Source: PNNG01 sp046291695 (GTDB lineage: Bacteria; Bacteroidota; Bacteroidia; UBA7662). From it: a stretch of DNA of 64,000 nt. Location of the stretch: the NCBI GenBank assembly GCA_046291695.1, contig JBKBSO010000010.1, forward strand, positions 62,001 to 126,000, given 5' to 3'. Positions 25,311 to 33,814 of the stretch are shown here, one piece after another. The first letter of the stretch is position 1, and every line of letters starts with the position of its first letter. The notes below the pieces were generated by a model that saw only the letters and a program-made list of their open reading frames with translations, was not told the origin of the DNA and searched no databases. Both the position numbers and the translations under genes were made by a program.

Positions 25311-26338
25311 GCTTCTTGTTCAGCAGGGGCAGCGTTGGCTGCCAGTTTTGCTTTAAAATGATCTTTGATTTTGATTTCAATTTCATCGGCCAAATCTGGA
25401 TTGTCGCTAAGAAGTTGTTTTACGGCATCGCGTCCTTGTCCCAGTTTGGTTTCGCCATAGCTGTACCAAGAGCCGCTTTTTTTAACGATGTTCAACTCGC
25501 TGCCGAGGTCTACAATTTCACCTACTTTCGATACACCTTCGCCATATACAATGTCGAATTCACACTGGCGGAAAGGTGGTGCCACCTTGTTTTTTACTAC
25601 TTTCATGCGTACCCGGTTTCCGGTAACGTCCAAACCATCTTTGATTTGGCCAATACGACGAATGTCGAGGCGGATAGATGCATAAAATTTAAGGGCATTA
25701 CCACCGGTGGTGGTTTCGGGATTGCCGAACATCACCCCAATTTTCTCACGCAATTGGTTAATGAAAATACAAACACAACCGGTTTTGTTGATGCTGCCGG
25801 TAAGTTTACGCAAGGCTTGCGACATCAGACGGGCTTGTAAGCCCATGGAGGAGTCGCCCATCTCGCCTTCAATTTCGGCCTTCGGCACCAAGGCCGCTAC
25901 AGAGTCAATCACCAGGATGTCGATGGCACCGGAACGAATCAGGTTGTCGGCAATCTCAAGGGCTTGTTCACCATTATCGGGTTGAGAGATCAGCAGATTT
26001 TCAGTATCAATGCCCAGGTTTTCGGCATAAGCCTTATCAAAAGCATGTTCAGCATCTACAAAAGCCGCTATGCCCCCCTTTTTCTGGGCTTCGGCTATGG
26101 CATGCAATGCAATGGTGGTTTTTCCCGATGATTCAGGACCGTAAATTTCTACCACCCGGCCCCGCGGAAAGCCACCTATACCCAAGGCAATGTCTAAACC
26201 CAGCGAACCGGTAGGAATAACATCCACATTTACCACACGGGCATCACCCATCTTCATCACCACGCCTTTGCCATAGGATTTCTCCAGCTTGTCGAGCGTG
26301 AGCTGCAGGGCCTTCATCTTCTCATTCTGTGTACTCAT
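25307..26338 (-). CDS. recA: recombinase RecA
   Basis: A 343-residue RecA, the ATP-dependent strand-exchange protein of homologous recombination and the SOS response. Walker A is GPESSGKT at residues 67-74. 'DNGEQALEIADNLIRSGAIDILVIDSVAALVPKAEIEGEMGDS' covers Walker B and loop L1. 'FINQLREKIGVMFGNPETTTGGNALKFYAS' covers L2. The acidic C-terminal tail is shorter than in Escherichia coli. I found no perfect TAnnTTTG or an obvious SOS operator upstream (26339-26542). It is followed by the overlapping patatin gene. Confidence 0.98.
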   Translation of the reverse strand: MSTQNEKMKALQLTLDKLEKSYGKGVVMKMGDARVVNVDVIPTGSLGLDIALGIGGFPRGRVVEIYGPESSGKTTIALHAIAEAQKKGGIAAFVDAEHAFDKAYAENLGIDTENLLISQPDNGEQALEIADNLIRSGAIDILVIDSVAALVPKAEIEGEMGDSSMGLQARLMSQALRKLTGSINKTGCVCIFINQLREKIGVMFGNPETTTGGNALKFYASIRLDIRRIGQIKDGLDVTGNRVRMKVVKNKVAPPFRQCEFDIVYGEGVSKVGEIVDLGSELNIVKKSGSWYSYGETKLGQGRDAVKQLLSDNPDLADEIEIKIKDHFKAKLAANAAPAEQEA

Positions 26339-26542
26339 ATCTGATTTATTAACTGTCGTTTCAGGCTTCTAATTTACGGACATATTTGCCCTCTTGGTTA
26401 ACGCGTTTCCCGCATTCTTTTGCACAAATTGAACAATTGGATGTGACATCTTATGTCAATATTTCAAAATTTGTATTAAACGGTGGTTTAGTTTTATTCG
26501 TTCTGTAGACAAGATTGTTGTTGTGTACTTATCTTTGAAGGA

Positions 26543-27220
26543 GTGAAATACTTTATCACCATAGGTTTGCTGGCCCTGAGTTGTTGGGCTTCAGCGCAAA
26601 ATAACGTGAACATATCCGACCGTAAGCCCGTGCAACTCTCGGGTTTAACGGTGAGCGACGACAGCCTCGATATCGTGCCCTTTGTAACTATTTTGGTTAA
26701 AAACCGTTTTAAAGGCACCATCAGCGATAATCGCGGCTTCTTTTCTTTTGTTGCCCTTTATGGCGATACCGTAGTGTTTAGTGCGGTGGGTTATAAGCCT
26801 TCGGCCATGGTGGTAGACGATGAGGTGGTAGAAGACGATATTTTTTCGGTACTCATGCCGCTTACCCGCGATACCATTCAATTGCCCATGGCGGTCATCT
26901 GGCCCTGGCCAAGTAAAGAGGCGTTCAGGGCCGAGTTTTTGGCGCTTGAGCTGAAAGATGATGCCTATAGCCGGGCCGCTAAAAATTTGGAAGCCGAACT
27001 CCTGGCACAATTGGCGTCGGCCATGACCATGGATGCCTCCGAAAACCAGCGACTCTATATGCAAAAAACCATTGCCCAAACTTATTATGCCGGTGGGCAA
27101 CAAAATTTTCACCAAATGGGTGGGCCAAATGCCATCCCCATACCCAGCACCTTGCTCAATCCGCTTGCCTGGTCGGAATTTGTGAAAGCCATCAAACGCG
27201 GCGATTTCAAACGTAAATAA
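26543..27220 (+). CDS. exported protein with carboxypeptidase-regulatory-like domain
   Basis: A 225-residue exported protein starting with GTG at 26543 and a signal peptide (VKYFITIGLLALSCWASAQ). Residues 35-95 or so form a carboxypeptidase D regulatory-like beta-sandwich ('LTVSDDSLDIVPFVTILVKNRFKGTISDNRGFFSFVALYGDTVVFSAVGYKP'). This domain is common in Bacteroidota at the start of TonB-dependent receptors, but no receptor follows here. The rest is helical and unrecognised. A perfect TATCTTTG box lies at 26530-26537, so close that the transcript may be nearly leaderless. AAGGAG also overlaps the start codon. Confidence 0.8.
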   Translation: MKYFITIGLLALSCWASAQNNVNISDRKPVQLSGLTVSDDSLDIVPFVTILVKNRFKGTISDNRGFFSFVALYGDTVVFSAVGYKPSAMVVDDEVVEDDIFSVLMPLTRDTIQLPMAVIWPWPSKEAFRAEFLALELKDDAYSRAAKNLEAELLAQLASAMTMDASENQRLYMQKTIAQTYYAGGQQNFHQMGGPNAIPIPSTLLNPLAWSEFVKAIKRGDFKRK

Positions 27221-27291
27221 ACCATAGCCGAAACGCCCTCAACAGCAGGGCTGTTTAGTATTGGTGTTGGCTCCGAATCGGATTTTGATAC

Positions 27292-27585
27292 TTAATCGTA
27301 ATTGCGCTGATGCAAAATGTGGTAAAGTACTGATCGGTAGTATTTATCCAAAACAGGCTTATAATAATGCGGAACCGTGCCCTTAAAATAATAGTCGCGG
27401 GCTGCTCCGCGAATGTCCATAACCAGGGCTTTGAGCTCTTCAGGGCTTAATTTTTCAAGCCCTTTCACCATTTCAAGCTTGTTGCCTGCGATGGCTTGTT
27501 GCACCGAAATTTTGGCATCTGCCGAATTTCCAAATCGACTCAGCATGTACTTGAGCCACACAAACAAGATCCCTTTTTTACGCAT
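27292..27585 (-). CDS. hypothetical protein
   Basis: A 97-residue protein with a short hydrophobic start (ILFVWLKYMLSRFG) and a charged helical body ('GLEKLSPEELKALVMDIRGAARDYYFKGTVPHYYKPVLDKYYRSVLYHIL'). No signal peptide or known motif is recognised. It stands alone on the minus strand between the carboxypeptidase-regulatory-like gene and a secreted protein gene. Its length, codon use and lack of overlap with a better frame support it as real. Confidence 0.6.
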   Translation of the reverse strand: MRKKGILFVWLKYMLSRFGNSADAKISVQQAIAGNKLEMVKGLEKLSPEELKALVMDIRGAARDYYFKGTVPHYYKPVLDKYYRSVLYHILHQRNYD

Positions 27586-27694
27586 ATCTGGTATTTTTCC
27601 GCCATCACGTTTTCAAATTTAATTCAATAGCTTGTGATGCTCGCGCAAATATGTACGCAAAAATAAGCTTTATGGTTTTGTGTTTTTGTAAAAA

Positions 27695-29275
27695 TTAGTA
27701 AAAAGTTAATTTAACCAAACGGTAGGTTCCTTTAGGACTGTGGGCCAGGGCCAATACCTGGGTGCGGTTTAGTTGGAATGCGGAATAAGGCAAAATGATG
27801 CCTTCATCTTCTTTATTGTACCACAGCACATCAGCATCTAACTTGCCATATTTATCTACATAAGCAATAAAGGTGGAGCTGTTTTTGGTATCGGGCTTAA
27901 TCATGCTTTCCTTTTTGTTCGGATCGCTGATGTTGGCATTGGCCGGATGGTCGTTGTAAATAAAGGCTACTTTATCGCGTACCATGCCGGTGATAAAGCT
28001 GATGCTTGCACCTTCTTCGTTTACAGGTGCCTGGTTGATGGCCATACTGGTTTGCCATTCTACTGACCCCCTTGCGTTAAAATTCACCACCATCATGCCC
28101 TGTATGTAATGGGTAATGGTACTCTTTTCATCGGGCCAACTAGATGGCTGCTGGCCTTTAGGCACTTCCTTATTTACCCGATAAATCTCACCAATCAGGT
28201 ACACATTGCCATTGCTGCTCACCAAAATTTTAGGCTTCACATCCATCACGCCGCGAATTACTTTACGGGGGATATTGGTATCGACAAATTTTCGCTGCGT
28301 GGCCTTGTGTATTTCCGTAAATGCCTTATCCAAGGGTTCTACCGTTTTACGCAATACCTGATGCGTGATTACATCGGTAGTGGTAATGAAGCTGCCGTTG
28401 AGGCCCGAACGCTGGCTTGCCCCGTAAAAACCTGCTGCATGCAATTTGTCGTCAGATTTAAACAGGTTAATGGTGAGCTCATGCACAAAGGTGCCTTCTC
28501 CCAGATTTACCGGGTATTCGCGCAGCTTGCTTTCTTTGATGTCGTAATTCAGAATGGTCCAGTAATAAGGCAGTTCTACACGGGCCGGGCGCTTCGACAT
28601 GTTCACATCTTGTACCTTGGCGGTCATGTACACATGATCGCTACCGTCGGCAATGATGTCGCCGATATCGGCGGTTTTTACCTTAAAAGGAGTAGCAATC
28701 ACCCGATCGGTGGCAATGGCCAGTTTGCTGTCAAAAAGCTTGTACACCAGGCGAGGAGCTTCGCCTTTGGCCACGGTTTCATTTCTGAAATAATAGAACA
28801 GCTTGGCGTCTTCACTCTTCCCCAAACGGGGAATTACACTCCGCGGATCGATGCCTTCGGTGCCCTTAATTTCATCTACAATCACAAATTCGCTATCAAA
28901 AGTGCCTTCAGCTTCAAGCTTCCAAGCGTATATGGTGCGCACTTGTTCTGATTCATCGTAAAAGGAAGTAATCATCACCAGTTTATCTTCGATGCCCAGT
29001 ACATCTACCAAATCATGCTTCTTTTTGGTAACCCCCGGCATTTTGAGGGGATAGCTGGCTTCGAGCTTGAGGTCGGCATCAAAGGCATGCAATTCATAGC
29101 TGTCGGCCTTTTTTTGGTGAAGTACGATGATGTTCGACCTGTCGGCCGATAGGATGCGGCTCTGACGACCATTGAGTTTTTCTTTGGTGGCTTCACCAAC
29201 TTGCGAACCCAGCGATTGGGCCTGCGAATGGCCGGCTACACAAATTAACAATACGGCTATAATCAGCTTTTTCAT
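27695..29275 (-). CDS. hypothetical exported protein
   Basis: A 526-residue protein, started at the ATG at 29275 to give a signal peptide (MKKLIIAVLLICVAGHSQAQ). The mature part is rich in beta strands with repeated 'S.NG.VYL.GE'-like segments, as in propeller-type proteins. There is no enzymatic motif and no T9SS tail. A second exported protein of similar size and composition is encoded at 52127-53596, so the two could be distant paralogues. A 280-codon open frame on the other strand is its shadow. Confidence 0.75.
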   Translation of the reverse strand: MKKLIIAVLLICVAGHSQAQSLGSQVGEATKEKLNGRQSRILSADRSNIIVLHQKKADSYELHAFDADLKLEASYPLKMPGVTKKKHDLVDVLGIEDKLVMITSFYDESEQVRTIYAWKLEAEGTFDSEFVIVDEIKGTEGIDPRSVIPRLGKSEDAKLFYYFRNETVAKGEAPRLVYKLFDSKLAIATDRVIATPFKVKTADIGDIIADGSDHVYMTAKVQDVNMSKRPARVELPYYWTILNYDIKESKLREYPVNLGEGTFVHELTINLFKSDDKLHAAGFYGASQRSGLNGSFITTTDVITHQVLRKTVEPLDKAFTEIHKATQRKFVDTNIPRKVIRGVMDVKPKILVSSNGNVYLIGEIYRVNKEVPKGQQPSSWPDEKSTITHYIQGMMVVNFNARGSVEWQTSMAINQAPVNEEGASISFITGMVRDKVAFIYNDHPANANISDPNKKESMIKPDTKNSSTFIAYVDKYGKLDADVLWYNKEDEGIILPYSAFQLNRTQVLALAHSPKGTYRLVKLTFY

Positions 29276-29356
29276 ATTCAATTTTTTATTGCCCACAGCT
29301 ACGAGCGCATGGGCTAAATTAAGGAATTCGTAAAACTTTTGACGATGTGTAAAAAA

Positions 29357-30115
29357 TTACCAGCGACCACTGGCGCCTCCACCTCCTGAAAGCCCGCCGC
29401 CAAATCCCCCAAAGCCGCCCATGCCACCGCCAAAACCACCCCCAAATCCCGACGAACGACCACCGCCCATAGGAAAAAAGAAGGGAGGCTGGTAACTGGT
29501 GCGGCCCTTGCCGGTAAAGTCATGCCCACCCCCATTACGCGAACTGATGATGATGATGATGAGAATGATGAACAGGATAAATAGCACCAAGCCATTGCCT
29601 ACTCCTTTTTGACCGTTTTTAGCATCGGCCTGCCAGCTTCCTTCCAAAAGTTGAATCAGTCTGCGGCTGGCATCATGGAGCCCACCGGCATAATCACCTT
29701 GCCTGAATTTGGGCAGCATGAGCTGTTCGATGATGCGCTTCGATTGGGCATCGGTAACCCGTTCTTCGAGCCCATAGCCTACTTCTATGCGTACCTCGCG
29801 TTCGGCCATGGCCAGCACCATTAACAAACCGTTGTTCTTGCCTTTCTGCCCAATGCCCCACTGCTCATACATCCGGTTGGCGTAATCGGCAATCTCCTCA
29901 CCTTCCAGCGCAGGCACGATGGCTATGCTGATTTGGGTAGAGGTGCTGTCGTTGTAAGCCACCAACATGGCTTCCAGCTTATTGAGCTCTATCCGGTTGA
30001 GGATGCCGGCAAAGTCGTTTACCAGGCGCGCCGGCTGCATGGGCGCCGGAATATTGCTGGCCTGCAAACCTATGGCCAACAGCAAAAGGGTGATTTTAGC
30101 CAAAAGAAATTTCAT
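29357..30115 (-). CDS. TPM-domain membrane protein (YgcG-like)
   Basis: A 252-residue envelope protein. A signal peptide is followed by a TPM domain at about residues 30-165 ('VNDFAGILNRIELNKLEAMLVAYNDSTSTQISIAIVPALEG', 'GIGQKGKNNGLLMVLAMAEREVRIEVGYGLEERVTD'). One membrane segment follows (LVLFILFIILIIIIISS), then a tail of glycine repeats (GGGFGGGMGGFGGFGGG). Proteins of this layout are usually encoded with LemA, and their role is uncertain. It overlaps the upstream TPM gene by 20 bases. Confidence 0.9.
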   Translation of the reverse strand: MKFLLAKITLLLLAIGLQASNIPAPMQPARLVNDFAGILNRIELNKLEAMLVAYNDSTSTQISIAIVPALEGEEIADYANRMYEQWGIGQKGKNNGLLMVLAMAEREVRIEVGYGLEERVTDAQSKRIIEQLMLPKFRQGDYAGGLHDASRRLIQLLEGSWQADAKNGQKGVGNGLVLFILFIILIIIIISSRNGGGHDFTGKGRTSYQPPFFFPMGGGRSSGFGGGFGGGMGGFGGFGGGLSGGGGASGRW

Positions 30116-30539
30116 CGGATAGTTCGTTTTGGTCGTTATCGCCCTGATTTGGAAAATGTTCTACTAGTTTTTCGCCTACCTGACAAATAGCGGCTACCAG
30201 TCCGCCGGCATAATCGCCACGCTTAAAATGTTCGGTCATCAGGGCAATTTCGGCTTCCCAAAAGTTCTGACCTACCGCAGCATCAATGCCTTCGTCGCCA
30301 TAAATAGCCAATACATGGTCTTTCACCGCTACATACAGCAGTACCCCATTGCGGGCAATGGTAGCCCGCATGCCCATTTTGTTGAATAAATAAGCAGCGC
30401 GCTCCAGGGCTTTTCCACGGCTGTAATCCTCGAGATGCACTCGTATTTCGCCTGAGCTGACTTTTTCGGCCTGCTGGATGGCTTGAACGATGGCGGCTTG
30501 CCCGGCTTTATCGATTAGTTTATTGGCCGATTCGCTCAA
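30096..30539 (-). CDS. TPM-domain protein
   Basis: A 147-residue protein with a TPM domain but no signal peptide or glycine tail. Family segments are 'AIQQAEKVSSGEIRVHLEDYSRGKALERAAYLFNKMGM', 'NGVLLYVAVKDHVLAIYGDEGIDAAVG' and 'FKRGDYAGGLVAAICQVGEKL'. It sits between lemA and the longer TPM gene, overlapping both by 4 and 20 bases, which is the usual three-gene arrangement in Bacteroidota. Confidence 0.9.
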   Translation of the reverse strand: MSESANKLIDKAGQAAIVQAIQQAEKVSSGEIRVHLEDYSRGKALERAAYLFNKMGMRATIARNGVLLYVAVKDHVLAIYGDEGIDAAVGQNFWEAEIALMTEHFKRGDYAGGLVAAICQVGEKLVEHFPNQGDNDQNELSDEISFG

Positions 30540-31114
30540 AACGCAACTTTTGGGGCATTTTCCGTCCCGGCTTCTGCCTGGAAATAGCCTTTTTTCTCAA
30601 AATTGAACATGCCTGCAATGAGGTTATTCGGAAATTTACGGATGTAGCTGTTGTAGTCTTGCACCATTTCATTAAAGCGTCGACGCTCTACGCTGATGCG
30701 ATTTTCAGTGCCTTCGAGCTGCGACTGTAGCTCCAGGAAGTTTTGGTTTGCTTTCAGGTCGGGGTACTTTTCAACCACCACCAATAAACGCGAAAGAGCG
30801 CCACTGAGCTGCTGTTGATTGGCTTGGAATTGCTGGATGCTGGCTTCGTCGAGTTTAGAGGCATCTACATTCATACTGGTGGCCTTGCTCCGGGCTTCTA
30901 CCACCTGAGTGAGGGTTTCCTGCTCAAAATCGGCATAGCCTTTTACGGTGCTTACCAGGTTGGGGATGAGGTCGGCACGACGCTGATAGGCTGTTTCAAC
31001 ATTGGCCCACTGCGAACTTACGGCTTCATCTTTACTCACCATGGAGTTGTAACCGCAGCTGTTAAGGAAAAGCAAAAGGAGACCAAGCAGACTTAAACGA
31101 GTGATTTTTTTCAT
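30536..31114 (-). CDS. lemA: LemA-family lipoprotein
   Basis: A 192-residue LemA-family protein. The lipobox (LFLNSC, cysteine 20) anchors it to a membrane. The body is helical, with the family segments 'VSSQWANVETAYQRRADLIPNLVSTVKGYADFE' and 'YPDLKANQNFLELQSQLEGTENRISVERRRFNEMVQDYN', ending with a 'FPNNLIAGMF' loop. It is the first gene of the lemA-TPM-TPM operon. Function is not established for most members. Confidence 0.95.
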   Translation of the reverse strand: MKKITRLSLLGLLLLFLNSCGYNSMVSKDEAVSSQWANVETAYQRRADLIPNLVSTVKGYADFEQETLTQVVEARSKATSMNVDASKLDEASIQQFQANQQQLSGALSRLLVVVEKYPDLKANQNFLELQSQLEGTENRISVERRRFNEMVQDYNSYIRKFPNNLIAGMFNFEKKGYFQAEAGTENAPKVAF

Positions 31115-31183
31115 GGAGGGTTGATTTGATGGCTAAATTATCAAAAAAGCCGATTACCTAGCCAAATGTGCCGAGAAAATAAC

Positions 31184-31348
31184 GGGAGTACTCGCTGACG
31201 CTCGCTGGGGAACGCTCGCTGTTGCTCGCTGGGGAGTACTCGCTTCGCTCGCTGGCGCTCGCTGGGGAACGCTCGCTGTGCTCGCTGGGGAACGCTCGCT
31301 GGCGCTCGCTGGGGAACGCTCGCTGGCGCTCGTGGGGAGTACTGGCTG
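31184..31348. repeat. short palindromic repeat cluster, family 2, site 4 (largest)
   Basis: Six to seven tandem units, mostly 23-24 bases and one of about 33, each start GGGGA(A/G) and carry ACGCTCGCTGGCGCTCGCT or close variants. Small substitutions (GACG, GTTG, GTG, GGCG, TTCG) occur in the loop between the CTCGCT blocks. The cluster lies in the divergent gap between lemA and the ferredoxin reductase gene. It is too short and too regular to be a CRISPR array. The rest of the gap 31115-31494 shows only the -7 box below. Confidence 0.8.
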
Positions 31349-31469
31349 GTAAACGCCAGGTTTGGGTGGCGAAAACGCTATTTAACTTTTGAACAATTAG
31401 CTCCCACTTTGAGTTACAGACAGCAAGCAATTCGGACAGAATGATATCAGATAAAAACGTCTTTTTTGT

Positions 31470-31477
31470 TAACTTTG
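31470..31477 (+). promoter_or_regulatory. -7 box of the ferredoxin reductase operon
   Basis: TAACTTTG matches TAnnTTTG exactly, 17 bases before the ATG at 31495. It would drive the four-gene run up to def. No clear TTG is seen at -33. Confidence 0.55.
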
Positions 31478-31494
31478 CGGCTTGAAAATTAAGG

Positions 31495-32499
31495 ATGATT
31501 CAAACAGATATTTGCATCATAGGTGCTGGTCCGGTTGGCTTGTTTTCTGTATTTGAAGCAGGATTGCTGAAGATGCGTTGCCACTTGGTAGATGCACTGC
31601 CGCAAGTGGGCGGTCAGTTGTCGGAAATTTATCCGAAGAAACCCATTTATGATATTCCGGGCTACCCCAGCATATTGGCCGGTGAGCTGGTAGATAACCT
31701 CATGGATCAGATCGCTCCTTTTAAGCCGGGCTTTACCCTGGGCGAAAGGGTAGAGGCCCTCGATCGGCAGGCCGACAATAGTTTTGTGGTGCGCACCAAC
31801 CTGGGTACCGAAATCAGTTGTAAAGCCGTGGTGATTGCGGCGGGATTGGGTTGTTTTGAACCCCGTAAGCCCGAATTGCCGGGTATCGACCAATTCGAGC
31901 AAAAAGGTGTGGCTTACATGATCCTCGATCCCGAAAAATTCCGTAACAAAAAAGTAGTGCTGGCGGGTGGGGGCGATTCGGCCCTCGATTGGACCATCTT
32001 TTTGGCCAACCTGGCTGCTGAACTTACCTTGGTACACCGGAACGAAAGTTTCAGAGGGGCGGTGGATTCGGCCGAAAAGGTAGCCAAACTGGCAGCAGAA
32101 GGCAAAATCCGACTGCTGTTGAGCTCGCAACTTACTGCCGTACATGGCAACGGCAGCCTCCAAAGTGTGCATGTAACCGATAAGGCCGGTCAAACCAATG
32201 TGCTTGAGGCCGACTACCTGATTCCTTTATTCGGTCTAAGTCCAAAGCTGGGCCCCATCGAAAATTGGGGATTAAATCTCGACAAGAACGCCATCGAGGT
32301 CAATGTACACGATTACAGCACCAATGTACCGGGCATCTATGCCATTGGCGACATCAATACATATCCGGGCAAGCTCAAGCTTATTTTGTGCGGGTTTCAC
32401 GAAGCGGCCCTCATGGCCCAGAGCGCCTTTAAATTGGTGTATCCCAATCAGAAATTGAGCTTTAAATACACCACCGTAAACGGTATTCCCACCTTCTGA
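31495..32499 (+). CDS. ferredoxin-NADP reductase, thioredoxin reductase-like type
   Basis: A 334-residue two-dinucleotide-domain flavoprotein. The FAD site is IIGAGPVGLFSVFEAG at about residues 7-22. The NAD(P)H site is VVLAGGGDSALDW near residues 157-169. 'VPGIYAIGDINTYPGK' is the second FAD motif. There is no redox-active CxxC pair between the domains, which separates it from thioredoxin reductase and fits the homodimeric ferredoxin-NADP reductase type. The ferredoxin gene starts within its stop codon, strongly suggesting that the two proteins exchange electrons. Confidence 0.92.
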   Translation: MIQTDICIIGAGPVGLFSVFEAGLLKMRCHLVDALPQVGGQLSEIYPKKPIYDIPGYPSILAGELVDNLMDQIAPFKPGFTLGERVEALDRQADNSFVVRTNLGTEISCKAVVIAAGLGCFEPRKPELPGIDQFEQKGVAYMILDPEKFRNKKVVLAGGGDSALDWTIFLANLAAELTLVHRNESFRGAVDSAEKVAKLAAEGKIRLLLSSQLTAVHGNGSLQSVHVTDKAGQTNVLEADYLIPLFGLSPKLGPIENWGLNLDKNAIEVNVHDYSTNVPGIYAIGDINTYPGKLKLILCGFHEAALMAQSAFKLVYPNQKLSFKYTTVNGIPTF

Positions 32500-32819
32500 T
32501 GAATGACATTACCATCTATATAGAAAACGAATCCGGCGAACGGCAGGCACATCTGTTGCCCACCGATATGGGCCTGAGTTTGATGGAAGCGCTTAAGGGC
32601 AGCGATTATCCGATTTTGGCTACTTGCGGCGGGATGGCTTTGTGCGCTACATGCCACATAGCGCTGCTCGAGGGTGAAGCCAATCCGCCTTCCGACGATG
32701 AGCTCGATATGCTCGATACCCTGCTGAATGCCGAAACCAACAGCCGGTTGAGCTGTCAAATTCGGTTGAGCGAACTTAGCAATGGGGCGGTGATTCGCCT
32801 GTTGGGGGAAAGTAATTGA
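32499..32819 (+). CDS. 2Fe-2S ferredoxin
   Basis: A 106-residue ferredoxin. The cluster ligands are C43, C49, C52 (TCGGMALCATC) and C86 (RLSCQIRL), the spacing of adrenodoxin-type 2Fe-2S proteins. 'ANPPSDDELDMLD' is also typical. Its ATG overlaps the reductase stop codon by one base, so it is translationally coupled and is the likely partner of that enzyme. ruvX begins one base after its stop. Confidence 0.95.
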   Translation: MNDITIYIENESGERQAHLLPTDMGLSLMEALKGSDYPILATCGGMALCATCHIALLEGEANPPSDDELDMLDTLLNAETNSRLSCQIRLSELSNGAVIRLLGESN

Positions 32820-32820
32820 G

Positions 32821-33234
32821 ATGGGGCGCTTGCTGGCAATTGATTATGGCAGTAAGCGGGTTGGCCTGGCAGTAACCGACCCCATGAAGATGTTTGCCAC
32901 GGCCCTAACCACGGTACACAGCAAAGACCTCATCGCCTACCTCAAAGCTTATCACCAAAAAGAAGGTATTGAAGCCTTTGTGCTGGGCGAACCCCGCACG
33001 GTGCGTAACCTGCCTTCGGAAACGGCAAGACAGATTGATGAGTTTGCCGTACATTTGCGTCGTACTTTTCCGGAAATCGCGGTGCATCGGGTGGATGAGC
33101 GATTTACCTCGCGCATTGCCTTACAAGCCATTTCGCAAAGTACATTAAAGAAAAAACAACGACAGGATAAGGAACTCGTTGACCAGATCAGCGCTGTACT
33201 CATCTTGCAAACTTATCTCGAACAACAATCATGA
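32821..33234 (+). CDS. ruvX: RuvX/YqgF-type nuclease
   Basis: A 137-residue RNase H-fold protein of the YqgF/RuvX family, linked to Holliday junction resolution and to pre-16S rRNA 5' end processing. Family motifs are LAIDYGSKRVGLAVTD at the N-terminus (first catalytic aspartate), 'VLGEPRT', 'VDERFTS' and the terminal 'KKKQRQDKELVDQISAVLIL' (last aspartate). It overlaps the next gene, def, by four bases. Confidence 0.94.
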   Translation: MGRLLAIDYGSKRVGLAVTDPMKMFATALTTVHSKDLIAYLKAYHQKEGIEAFVLGEPRTVRNLPSETARQIDEFAVHLRRTFPEIAVHRVDERFTSRIALQAISQSTLKKKQRQDKELVDQISAVLILQTYLEQQS

Positions 33235-33794
33235 TTTTACCCATCGTAGCTTACGGCGATCCTGTACTCACTACCAAGGCCACCAATATCAGTGCCGATT
33301 ACCCGCAACTAAAGGAGCTGATTGCCAATATGTTTGAAACCATGTACGAAGCCAATGGGGTTGGCTTGGCTGCACCCCAAATTGGTTTGTCCATCCGTTT
33401 GTTTGTGATTGATGCCTCGGCATACGACGAAGAGCAGTTTAAAGAAGAAAAGCGGGTCTTTATCAATGCCGAAATTTTGGAGTTTATCGGAGATGAGTGG
33501 GCCTTTAATGAAGGCTGCTTAAGCATACCCGAAGTGCGTGGGGACGTGTTCAGGCCCGAAGGGATTCGCATCCGCTATTTCGACGAAAACTTCCAGGAGC
33601 ACATTGCCGAATTCGATGATATGCCGTCGCGCATCATTCAACACGAATACGATCATATCGAGGGCAAGCTGTTTACCGAAAAGCTGGCGCCTCTACGCCG
33701 GCGGTTGGTGCAGAAAAAGCTCGACCAAATCAAACAAGGGATTGTGCAGGTTGGCTATAAAATGCGGTTCCCCAGAGCAAGTCGTAAAAAATAA
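33231..33794 (+). CDS. def: peptide deformylase
   Basis: A 187-residue metalloenzyme that removes the formyl group from new proteins. The three motifs are GVGLAAPQIG (43-52), EGCLS with ligand C96, and QHEYDH with H138, E139 and H142. The C-terminal helix and length are normal. It overlaps ruvX by four bases and closes the operon. The ruvX-def pairing is common in Bacteroidota. Confidence 0.97.
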   Translation: MILPIVAYGDPVLTTKATNISADYPQLKELIANMFETMYEANGVGLAAPQIGLSIRLFVIDASAYDEEQFKEEKRVFINAEILEFIGDEWAFNEGCLSIPEVRGDVFRPEGIRIRYFDENFQEHIAEFDDMPSRIIQHEYDHIEGKLFTEKLAPLRRRLVQKKLDQIKQGIVQVGYKMRFPRASRKK

Positions 33795-33814
33795 ACGAAA
33801 ATTTTAGACGCTTT

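Noticed and set aside
25229..25840. 203-codon open frame on the + strand
   Set aside because: Antisense to recA and the patatin gene.
28109..28951. 280-codon open frame on the + strand
   Set aside because: Antisense to an exported protein with a signal peptide; no family features.
31184..31348. Candidate CRISPR array
   Set aside because: The units are palindromic, nearly identical throughout and have no 30-base unique spacers. The same units occur singly elsewhere. It is a REP-like cluster.
31489..32193. 234-codon open frame on the minus strand
   Set aside because: Opposite the ferredoxin reductase, including its FAD and NADP motifs. Not a gene.
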